Virus record (IMG/VR): IMGVR_UViG_3300010354_000708
Location: 1-22,782 of that record
Origin: a virus
Strand: one strand, 5' to 3'
Length of the DNA stretch: 22,782 nt
Shown: positions 7,601 through 14,900 of the stretch, piece by piece
Position numbering within the stretch: position 1 is the first letter of the stretch
How the letters are laid out: every line of letters begins with the position of its first letter
The notes under the pieces: model-generated
Databases searched by the model: none
Seen by the model: the letters and a program-made list of their open reading frames with translations, nothing else
What the model was told of the DNA's origin: nothing
Made by a program: the position numbers and the translations under genes

Positions 7601-8910
7601 CTAGCATCTCCAACTTTTGTAGATGAACTAGGTTCTCCAGATGAACTTCTTCTATCTGAATGTAATTCTACTGTTTGATTTTGTTTTGGTGATCCAAATA
7701 TATTATTAATACGTAATAAATTACCCATTTCAAATGGGATATTAGATTCTTCTACTTTTTGAGTATCTCTTGGTTTAGATACATCTAAAATGGTAGTGCT
7801 TATTTTTTCAATATCATATCCTTTAACGTAAGCTTTACCAGGAGACAATTTTATACATAACAAATCATCTGATGGGGTATTTTCTTTTTCTGTTTTTTGG
7901 TTTTCAAAAAATAATCCATTATTACCAAGTCTATTATTAAGTGAATTATGTAATGAAATTTTAAAAGGAGTTACCGAATAGTTACCAGACTCATCATACG
8001 TTCTTTCTGCAAGATAATCCCTAATTAGAGAATAATCTGTTTTTGCTGCTATTTTTTTTATTTCACCATTCTCTAGTCGCAATAATTCTATAAAATCTGT
8101 ATCAGTGTCACTACTGTCAATAGTTTTTTTAGTTAAGGATAAATTAATCTTAAATCTATCTGCGCCTGGTGCCGCATAATTTGTAAATCCTTTAGCATTA
8201 TCATATATTGAAAAATCATCTTTCGCAGTTATAATTTCTTCTGATATTTTTAAACCTACTCTATATGATGGAGTATTTGAATAATAATCTAAAATAATAG
8301 TGGTTTTAGATACATTTGCAAATGTTCCACGTACAAAATAAATTCCATTATCAATAGAAACTGCTGATCCAGTGAAAGTTCCATTTTCAGAAATTACGGA
8401 AGCAAAAGAAGTCCCCGCATTAATAATGGTATTTCCATACGTTACATTTTCAGTTGAAGATAAAGATTCTCCATCTTCAAATGGACTAATTGTAAAATTA
8501 TTATCCGAATCTAGATATTTTACATATAAAGTTACATACTCTAAATCATTAACTAAATTTGGTATTTCAACTTTTTGAATTATTCCTGTTACTCCCGAAA
8601 TTTGTCCAACGACTTTTTTCCCAACATATTTTTCAATATAATTTGAAATATCAACACCAAAAGAAGATGAATTTAATTTTACTGCAAAAAATTGTGGATC
8701 GTAAGTAATATTTCCTGGAATTACAACCGATCCCTCTTTAAAAAAGTGACTTCCAAAGGATTCAATTTGGTTTTGTAAAATTGACTGAATATTATTTAAT
8801 TCTCGTGACTGAATTGGTCTTCCTGGATTAAAAAGTATTTTATAAAAATTTTTTTCAGAGTCAAAATCGTCAAAATATGGACCAACATTTAGATTTGTTT
8901 TCTGTGCCAT
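1627..8910 (-). CDS. Giant DUF4815-type virion/baseplate protein, 2427 residues
   Basis: The N-terminus (GPYFDDFDSEKNFYKILF, then QSRELNNIQSILQNQIESFG) matches the DUF4815 family of phage virion proteins. Visible parts in order are: DUF4815 region from residue 1 through several hundred residues; SGA-type modules near 92-113, 482-525, 857-910 and 1480-1520; a conserved central block with FFLDQGQKQQYYDYSRI and DTLDFRPRV near 930-1015; a Thr-rich linker at about 1573-1596; the conserved block opening YYDPLAQSFSV and including VYLEPNxEYxVVLL-like text at about 1600-1757; GGxGY modules near 1845-1907; an IENEIIKYE...RGxD...H module near 2020-2080; and a C-terminal beta-sandwich-like end finishing PRFKDLRSIAIR. 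The gene lies three bases after gp8, where T4 has genes 9 and 10, so it may act as outer wedge/pin or fibre attachment protein. No homology to T4 gp10 is visible; length is four times T4 gp10 (602). TGGAA about ten bases upstream serves as ribosome site. Confidence 0.85.
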   Translation of the reverse strand: MAQKTNLNVGPYFDDFDSEKNFYKILFNPGRPIQSRELNNIQSILQNQIESFGSHFFKEGSVVIPGNITYDPQFFAVKLNSSSFGVDISNYIEKYVGKKVVGQISGVTGIIQKVEIPNLVNDLEYVTLYVKYLDSDNNFTISPFEDGESLSSTENVTYGNTIINAGTSFASVISENGTFTGSAVSIDNGIYFVRGTFANVSKTTIILDYYSNTPSYRVGLKISEEIITAKDDFSIYDNAKGFTNYAAPGADRFKINLSLTKKTIDSSDTDTDFIELLRLENGEIKKIAAKTDYSLIRDYLAERTYDESGNYSVTPFKISLHNSLNNRLGNNGLFFENQKTEKENTPSDDLLCIKLSPGKAYVKGYDIEKISTTILDVSKPRDTQKVEESNIPFEMGNLLRINNIFGSPKQNQTVELHSDRRSSSGEPSSSTKVGDARVYNFRLTDSAYTGNTTNWDLYLYDIQTYTKLVLNQSLSSVELPSTSFVKGKSSGASGYAISAGDESTTIKLRQTSGTFIVGEQIQINGIDLYPRSISAVTVYDSSDIKQVYQSTVVSGFSTSFLADSVLSKELPIGFNPSDTINIDNGGVVTSPGKFFNSIKVGSIIRYQLSGSAYEKYNKVSSISADGSSMTVVSVNSLTGICDGTVGVTTNVSFSVGSPKIRNSDKGFLYAELPNSNISSVDLNGSQLSFCAQSISAKSSSSPIVLSVSDFSLPSGISTAFFENFDEERYSVHYTDGTTETITSDQFSLSNNQVTLSSLTSGKTTSTINATFIKTNVQSKEKQYNRSRIVNINYSKYPESGTGISTSINDGLTYNQYYGLRVQDQEICLNYPDVSKVLAVYESLDTSSPTFDSLSFSSILNIGGNVIVGENIIGSESGCVARVVEKFTNSVNIVYLNSNRFLSNESILFEESKVTGEIDSISFGNYVDVSNKFFLDQGQKQQYYDYSRIVRKENETEPTKKLLVVFDYYSVPSTDVGDVFTALSYNKKQFLENIPLIGENKLRASDTLDFRPRVSVFSGSSSSPFDFSNRDFSSSIKVNLTPNENIILGYNYYLGRIDKIYLSKEGEFVYLEGISSTDPKSPIKSDDVMELATITLPPYLYNPNNAIVSLVDNRRYTMRDIGLIENRVQNLEKITSLSLLELNTQTLQIQDSEGFNRFKTGFFVDDFKDDQRINLNFSLLEIDKNSQELRPIISRNSLKNYLAPATNISNEEVDLSDNYNLLDSNVQKTGSTVTLKYNSVKWIEQPLATQVENVNPFHVVSYTGSVTLSPNRDNWVRTIQLPDKTINVTNNVLIERDKTLLETRNVRIADVNRNGQTSTTFSASQNVSDVTNASTATSSTTRLVESRAEEYMRSRNTEFKVSNLKPYTRYYQFLDGNGSVDFVPKLLEISNSSSLENYGASSAFSVGETVLGYDSNNNQIISFRVATSNHKFGPFNNPSSKFNTNPYNKTESIPDGYSASSKILNIDTYSISEEAQGLYSGYLVRGAKLVGQTSGSVAYVKDLRLISDNYGDLIGTFFIRDPNTSPAPDVRINTGNKTYKITSSSTNVTPVPGSTTVSTAETNYVSEGTLELYETIITNTTTNTTTRTTTTTLTTTVAEYYDPLAQSFSVGGSQTINDDENGSFLTAVDLFFYKKDTGTNPITIQIRTVQLGTPTRVVVGNSVTLRPDQVNISDDASVATTVTFDHPIYLEPNREYCVVLLAPESVEYEVFIAEMGKKTIQTKNLPDSGAVLYSQQFSIGSLFKSQNGSIWSSNQYQDLKFKLYRAEFITNTPSTAYFYNPTLNESNGYIKNLQNNPIKVLPRKLTIGITTTTLSNAVGILTVGRKIGESTKTYNYGYIVGTGCSASSVNVTDGGLNYASDTNVSTYNIIGNGSGLTLNITSGAGGVISNATIVNPGRGYAVGDVVGIVTSSVISNSGKDAKITVSGNNNGIDTLYLSNVQGNSFTSDGTANLTYFDSSNVAVSFASTYITSSTPVGSIYSGNYMQVEHFNHGMYAENNKVKLSGVISDVIPTHLSQVLNSSSSSVSVASTANFATFEGKAVNGTNPGYILIENEIIKYEQVGVGVLETISRGQDSTIALDHNINTSVYKYEFGGVSLRRINTTHDISDTGIDIDNYYIEIDRTTNGVDRSVDNTPSSYPQLSFTSNLTGGGSKVFASENIQFDSILPLYNLISPTSFTSISSKIRTVSGTSVSGNENSFIDLGYEDMQLNSQNKLSSSRIVCSKVNEDAFLSALPRNKSFTTAVTLNSSNKYVSPQIFLDGSTTEFLSNRINSPISDYSLDNRVNSFFNDPHSAIYVSNTVRLSQPATSLKVILSACRPASADFRVLYSLIRDDSSEIAQEFELFPGYDNLSIDNNNDGYLDVVDTSKNSGLPDIFVPPSKENQFLEYEFSANNLGQFSGFIIKIVMSSTNQAYPPRFKDLRSIAIR
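3190..3375 (-). repeat. GGxGY-type beta modules in the DUF4815 protein
   Basis: Residues about 1845-1907 read VNVTDGGLNYASDT, then GNGSGLTLNITSGAGGVI, then NATIVNPGRGYAVGDVVGIV. This is the same pattern (xxGGxGY...P/VGD..., G-S-G-A, V-x-x-GxGY) as in gp8 and the gp7-position protein upstream. Confidence 0.7.
4122..4193 (-). repeat. Thr-rich low-complexity linker inside the DUF4815 protein
   Basis: The protein reads TIITNTTTNTTTRTTTTTL and TTTVAEYY, nearly all ACA/ACT codons. It directly precedes the conserved DPLAQSF block, so it looks like a flexible or extended linker between two halves of the protein. Similar Thr runs before DPLAQ(T/S)F occur in related phage proteins (from memory). Confidence 0.8.
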
Positions 8911-8913
8911 TTG

Positions 8914-10488
8914 TTAGAATTCCAGGATAATTTTAATGTCTTCTTTTTGTCTAACATTACGAGATACAAGAGGTCTATTGTCAATGTAGATAATATCTCC
9001 TGTTTTTTTATTTATCTCGGGATTTGCAAGTCCACTATCAAAAGTTACACCTAAACTAATTAACGTATTACTTACTGTTGTTGAAACACCTGAAAATGAT
9101 GAGAAGATTTGTCCAACAAAACCACTAGTCTCACTAGTTACATTTCCGCCACTAGAACTAAAATTGACATTAGCATCTGCTTTAGTTGAAATACCAACAT
9201 AGTCACTATGGTCATATGTTAGTCCATAATATAGAGATCTATCTTTAAAGTATTTTAAGACTTTTGTATCAGAATCGTATGATGCTACATATCCAACTGC
9301 AATTCCACTCGAAGTAACTTGCGAGATCTTTTCTCCAACTTCTGGTAAAAATTCATTAACGTCATCAAAAATAATTGAATATAATCCAGAAAATTCAGTT
9401 CCAGAATAAATTCCTGCAGAGGTAAATTTAGAGGGATTTTTTAGAATTCCTATCTGACAAAACTTGGTATTGGTTGGAAAATCTCTGTTAGAATCATCAA
9501 ACCTAGAATAAACCATTACTCTATCTGCACCAAGTTCCTTGTATAAATCGTATCCATGTCCAACAGATGGTGGAATAATTGGAACTAATTTTGCAGGATT
9601 AGAAATGTTTCCAGAAGGTTGTAAGGGTCCTAGATCAACTATACCATAAGTATAACCAGATCCTCCAGTTGTAACTGTAACATCTGTAATCTCACCTTCT
9701 GCATTTGTCTCAATATAAACTTCTCCATTCTCACCATTTCCTAAAATATCTGCATAACCAGAACTATATCCTCTACCAGAATCTTCTATATAAACGGTTT
9801 TTATTTGATTGCTATTCACGGAAGAATCACCATTTTCTCTCACAGAGACAATTTGAGGATCGGTAGAAGTTAACCAATCATTTGGTAAAGTTATATACTC
9901 GGTAGAATCAAATTTTACAATGTCTGATGGAGATATTGTAAACAAGTATTTCCAAACATATCCATCATCACCTACACCAGCAACAGATGGTTCTAAATCG
10001 GTAAATGTTGGTTCATATTGCGACTGATTCCCCGTAGTATTAATTCCACTAGAACCGTTTTCTATGCATATATAAACCTTATAGTCACTATTTACTACAT
10101 AATATTCAGAATCATAGAGTCTAGATCTTTTAGAAATTGGAGATTTGTTGTTAATACTATAATCATGCCTATACATATCATACCGCTTACCTCTCACCCA
10201 ATCAACTCTTTTAACCACTCTTCTTGTATTAGATGAAGTGATTTTTTTACCAAATAGCAGGGTATCTTCGTAATGAGTTAAGTAATCAATATTATCGATC
10301 GGATTTGGAATTACACCATTAGTAACTCCATCTCCACCATCCCAATTTTGATCTCTACCAAATCCAGTGTATCTGTTGGGGTTGGAAAGACCTACCCAAA
10401 CATAGTAAGAATTTGAAGAATCATCAATTGAATCAACAAAATTATTTGCATTTAAAATTCTAAATTGATCTGATACAAGTGCAGACAT
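8914..10488 (-). CDS. 8: Baseplate wedge subunit gp8
   Basis: The 524-residue protein matches the T4-like marine-phage gp8 type: MSALVSDQFRILNANNF at the start, TRRVVKRVDWVRGKRYDMYR (88-107), LYDSEYYVVNSDYKVYICIE (124-143), PTFTDLEPSVAG followed by DDGYVWKYLFTI (160-185) and DIVKFDSTEYITLPNDW (189-205). T4 gp8 (334 residues) is a dimer in each of the six baseplate wedges, joined to gp7 and gp10. This protein is longer, partly through a GGxGY insertion at about 230-290 and an SGA-like stretch later on (SGIAVGYVASYDSDTKVLKY). It follows the giant gp7-position gene by 32 bases and carries its own late promoter (10508-10515). No Shine-Dalgarno is visible before the ATG; the leader is nearly all A/T. 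It ends three bases before the DUF4815 gene. The family assignment is firm; the symbol follows the T4 name. Confidence 0.88.
   Translation of the reverse strand: MSALVSDQFRILNANNFVDSIDDSSNSYYVWVGLSNPNRYTGFGRDQNWDGGDGVTNGVIPNPIDNIDYLTHYEDTLLFGKKITSSNTRRVVKRVDWVRGKRYDMYRHDYSINNKSPISKRSRLYDSEYYVVNSDYKVYICIENGSSGINTTGNQSQYEPTFTDLEPSVAGVGDDGYVWKYLFTISPSDIVKFDSTEYITLPNDWLTSTDPQIVSVRENGDSSVNSNQIKTVYIEDSGRGYSSGYADILGNGENGEVYIETNAEGEITDVTVTTGGSGYTYGIVDLGPLQPSGNISNPAKLVPIIPPSVGHGYDLYKELGADRVMVYSRFDDSNRDFPTNTKFCQIGILKNPSKFTSAGIYSGTEFSGLYSIIFDDVNEFLPEVGEKISQVTSSGIAVGYVASYDSDTKVLKYFKDRSLYYGLTYDHSDYVGISTKADANVNFSSSGGNVTSETSGFVGQIFSSFSGVSTTVSNTLISLGVTFDSGLANPEINKKTGDIIYIDNRPLVSRNVRQKEDIKIILEF
9620..9800 (-). 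repeat. GGxGY beta module inserted in gp8
   Basis: Residues about 230-289 read KTVYIEDSGRGYSSGYADIL, then GENGEVYIETNAEGEITDVT, then VTTGGSGYTYGIVDLGP. Two GxGY half-repeats flank a Gly-rich turn, as in the two giant neighbours. T4 gp8 is shorter, so this may be an added surface domain (inference). Confidence 0.7.
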
Positions 10489-10507
10489 TTATAAATTGTT
10501 TTTTTTC

Positions 10508-10515
10508 TATTTATA
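10508..10515 (-). promoter_or_regulatory. T4-type late promoter TATAAATA for gp8
   Basis: The 32-base gap between the giant gene's stop (10521) and the gp8 ATG (10488) contains TATAAATAG on the minus strand, an exact T4 late promoter octamer five bases past the stop. The predicted RNA start near 10501 gives a leader of about 13 bases with no Shine-Dalgarno. It would allow gp8 and downstream genes to be made independently of the 12-kb gene upstream. Confidence 0.75.
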
Positions 10516-10520
10516 TTATA

Positions 10521-11970
10521 TTATGGAAGCTTTTTAACTAATGGTCCAACGTTTCTGAGACCATATCCCCTTCTTTGAACAATTGGGTATGTGGATAATC
10601 CAGCGCCATAAGTTTCTGAGGATATTCCAATACTAGATGTATATTGGCTTACTCCTATAGAAATTGGAGAAGAGGATCTACTGAAACCTGATAATCTACC
10701 CCAAGACATATTTCCTACTGGATACTTTATTGTACCTGTAGTTGCAATTCCCACATAAGAGGTTTCGGAGTGAACATTGCATGTCATAATCCCAAGTGTA
10801 CTATTAAAGGCACTAACTTTGTAAATGTTATTGAGATGTGATGTACTTGTTCCAACGATATCATTATCATTTGAACCTATAGATGTAACTCCAGATCCTA
10901 CTTTAGTATTGAAGATATAAACTGGATATCCAACTTGAATGTCTGGGAAAGTAAATGGATTTCTACTGAGAGTGAACTTTATTCCCAATGAAACTCCAAT
11001 TCCCACAGTGGTTTCAATTCCAACTATAGAAGCACTAAATCCTTCCACATTTGAAACATCAGATAATAGTTCATATTGAGTGGAGAAATTAGTAGTTGCT
11101 ATTCCAACAGAAACATTAGTGAAAACATTTACATCAAATTGTATTGGGGACTGATCTTCGTAATTGAATAATTCACCATTATCTACAAATAATTCAGTTG
11201 ACGTAGAACTAAAATCTTGAATGATGTTTGCAGTCGGATATATTTGACTCTCAAGGGAATCTCTAGATTTAGAAACTACTTCTCCATTAATACTCAAATC
11301 AACTTTTTGTTTTGTCCAATATATTGGTTTTTCATTAATAGCATCAACACCTTGTGCTGTATACAAATTAGTTTCTACCTTGTCAGATCCAGATATATCA
11401 TAAACTATACGACTATCTTGAGTGATTGTTTGATTGAGATTTGTATTATTACTAAACAGTTGGAGTATATCGCCAACTTTTATTGTTTCACTAGAATCTA
11501 TTTGTAAACTATCTTCTTCTCTGGTTCCTCTATAGAAGAATATTGCTATATCATCATCTGTTTTTGGTGGAGTGGTGAATACTAAAGATGTTCCACCGTC
11601 AAATTGGTAAGCAAAACCTGGTTTTTGCAATATTCCATTTATGAAAATTACAAGAACAGAATTTAAATCTATTACCTGAGAATCAGAGTCATTTTTGTCA
11701 ATTTCAAAACTCAATAACTCAGAATTATAATAAAGAGGGAATCTAACTCTTTGTCCATCTTGATAATTTTTTACAGAATCTATATAATCCAACTCTCCAA
11801 ATTGCCAAGATGCAAATGAGTCTGAGAATGTATCAAGAACAGTTATTTCAAAGTCATTAATTGGAGAATTTAAGTTTACATCTGTTACTAATCCAACAGG
11901 TTTAAATACATCACCTCTTCTAAATCCATAACCATTTCTAGTAATATTAAATGATTTAACCTCGAATAAA
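10521..11970 (-). other. Conserved C-terminal region of the giant gp7-position protein
   Basis: Residues about 3505-3988 contain ITRNGYGFRRGDVFKPVG, FASWQFGELDYIDSVKNY, VLVIFINGILQKPGFAYQF followed by SLVFTTPPKTDDDIAIFFYRG, and the terminal PIVQRRGYGLRNVGP. The first two and the last recur in marine T4-like phage structural proteins as I remember them. This suggests the C-terminus is constrained while the middle of the protein is free to gain modules. Confidence 0.55.
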
Positions 11971-14900
11971 GTAGATCCAATGCCAACAGAAGTGGAACTT
12001 GCTCCAACTTCTACGTTTAATAATAATCCAACACCAGTATCTGTTGTTGCACCAATTCCCAAACGTGAAACGCCAACTATAGAAAGATTTTCATATGATG
12101 GGGAAGAAACATTAATTGTTGGATTAACATATCCAGTTCCATATCCAACTACATTAAACGATAGTACTCCACCAGGTCCAACTGAAGCAGTGATTGTTGC
12201 AGCACTACCAGTGTGTCCAGACTCTGTTATTGCTACAGAAACAGGGTTTCTATAACCAGATCCTAAAATATCTTGTGTTCCTAGTCCAACTGATATAATT
12301 GTACCTCCAGCACCAACCACAGCAGTTACAGACGCTCCAACGAGAGGTGCATAACCAAGTCCAGGTGTTGATCCAAGTGAAACTATAATTCCACCTCTAG
12401 GCAATTGGTTCATATTAACGTCAGATTCTGAGATAAAGATTTCATTTTCTATAGAAGTCGTAATTCCAGTAAAAGTAATACTGGTTATTCCTACATTTAA
12501 ATCTTCCTCTATGTAATAATTATTACTGGAATTGTTCAGAGTAGTTGGGGATTGGAAAATATTATTAATGAATACAATTCCATTACCTCCACTTGTTCCC
12601 AATCCAACAGTGTTTATACCCTGAGCAGTTAGGGTGAAAGTGTGTCCTACTCCTGTAAATTGATCAGAAATATCATCATAGACAACGTTTGATGTATAGT
12701 CATTTCTTAAGAATACCCTTCCTGTAAACGTTGCTCTTTCTCTGAGTAAATTATTTGGAGGTGGTCCAATCAAATCTAATTGATTTCCTCTAGGTGGTTG
12801 AGTGAAATAAATTTTATTTCCAGAAATATTGTAAGATCCTCTATAAACTCTAACATTAGTTGTGTCCGTATGAATTCCTGATATTGACCCTACAAATCCC
12901 CTAGTAACCTCAACTAAAGGAACATTTCCACTAAAGGTAATAGGACCAACACTGGTTGTTCCTAATCCAACATTTTCAACTTTAACATATTCATCATCAA
13001 TTTTAAGTAAGTCTAGTGGAGAAATTGAACTAATTCCACTTAAAGCAAAAACAGTAGATGATGCTCCAATTTGACCACCATTTCCATCTAAAGTGTGATT
13101 TACATATGAGTAAGTAATTGGATATTGTGCAAGGTTATTGATAGTGATTAAAGATTTTTCATTCTTCTTAACCATTTCAAACTCATGTGCATTTCCAGAT
13201 CCAAATGATGTGAAAGTTACTCCTATTCCTAATTCAGCATATTCTTTCTTGGTTGCAATTCTAAAAGTATCATTATTTTCCTTAATTGCATATACTATAG
13301 ATGGTAGAATGGTTGTAACAACTCCAACATAGTTTTCTGTTGCACCAATTCCCATTGCTACAGATGATATTCCAATAAATGTTGATTTTGGTGTATAAAT
13401 TAGTTCTTCTCCTGTACTGAAGAAGTGATTTGTAATTTTAAATGTTCCACCAGCACTGACAATTGAAGAATCTGACGGATCAAAAGTTTTTACAAATATA
13501 GGTTGAGTTTGATATTTTGCTTCAAAATCTAGTTTATTTACAAATTGAGAATTTATTCCATAATAGGATGCTGTTTTTACAGACTGTCTAACTGGAGTAT
13601 ATACCAAATCTGGAGGAGTGTTAATTTCATCCAACTCTGTGTAGAAATATTCATTAAGGGATAAAATTTCAACATTTGTACCAATCGAAGCGTCTGGATA
13701 GAACTTGAGAATAAAATCAGTGGAAGAAACTTCAGCGCCAAAAGTGCCTATTCCAGTAGTACTACCTATTGATAAAAATGGATATTGAGTAAAATAAACA
13801 TCAGATCCATCATAAATTGTCAGAATTTGATGTAAGGAACTAGTCTGACCAAATCCAACTTTGATAGTTGATTTTGCAGAAGTGAATAGTTCTTTATCTA
13901 GTACAAATATACTTGTAGATCCTGATGAAATATTAGAAAAGGTTGATTCAAAAGATACGGTTCTTTCATTGCCATTTATTTGTCCTGGTAATTTAAATCT
14001 ATAAAAATCTTCTCCAACTGCAGTGGTGCCAAAACCAACATTTTTAGATCTTAATGTTATTTCTTCTGATGAGGTATTATTATACTTTAAGGACAAAATT
14101 CCACCATTTAATGAAACTCCAAACGATCCTATAAAGTTATAACTTTCTAAATTATTATTGTCAAAATAATACTCACTGATGTAAGCATCTGTACCATCAT
14201 GGGATGTATAAATTTCAACATAATTCATTTTCGAACCATCACTATTCGACAATTGAATATTTGAATGAACTGCCGAATAATTTGAAATATTTAAATCAAA
14301 TACAGATTCTGTAGATCCACTAGAGACAATTTTATTCTGAGATAACAAATCTACAAATCCAACACTTTGTGTCGATCCAATTCCCAATTTACTTATAAAT
14401 GTATCTTGTAAAATTTTTATATCAAAATTAGAGTTATATGGATCTTCTGGTTCAAAATTCAAGTAAAACTTAGAATCCTCATCAACATATCCCCTAATTG
14501 TTGCCAATTTATCTCTTAACTTCTTAAATGTAAACGCTGTAGTAGCAATTCCAACATTTGTAAATTGATTATCAATAGATATAAAACTTGAACCAATTGA
14601 AACAACAATGGAGTTTTCTGGGACATAATCACCAACAACCATTAGACCTGTTTCTATATTTTCAGTTGAAATTCCAATAGATGAAATTCCAGATGTCTCT
14701 ATAATTCCAAGTCTATCAGATACTATTACATTATCATTAACAATTTCTGCAGATGATAATGTAAAAATATCAGAATCATTGTTAATTGTTATGATTTCGC
14801 TGAATTGGGTCTCATTATTTTCAATATTTCTAACTTGGACCAAAAACTTATTGTATCCATTTCCAGAATTTAATTCTAGAATATTTGCAACATTAGTCCT

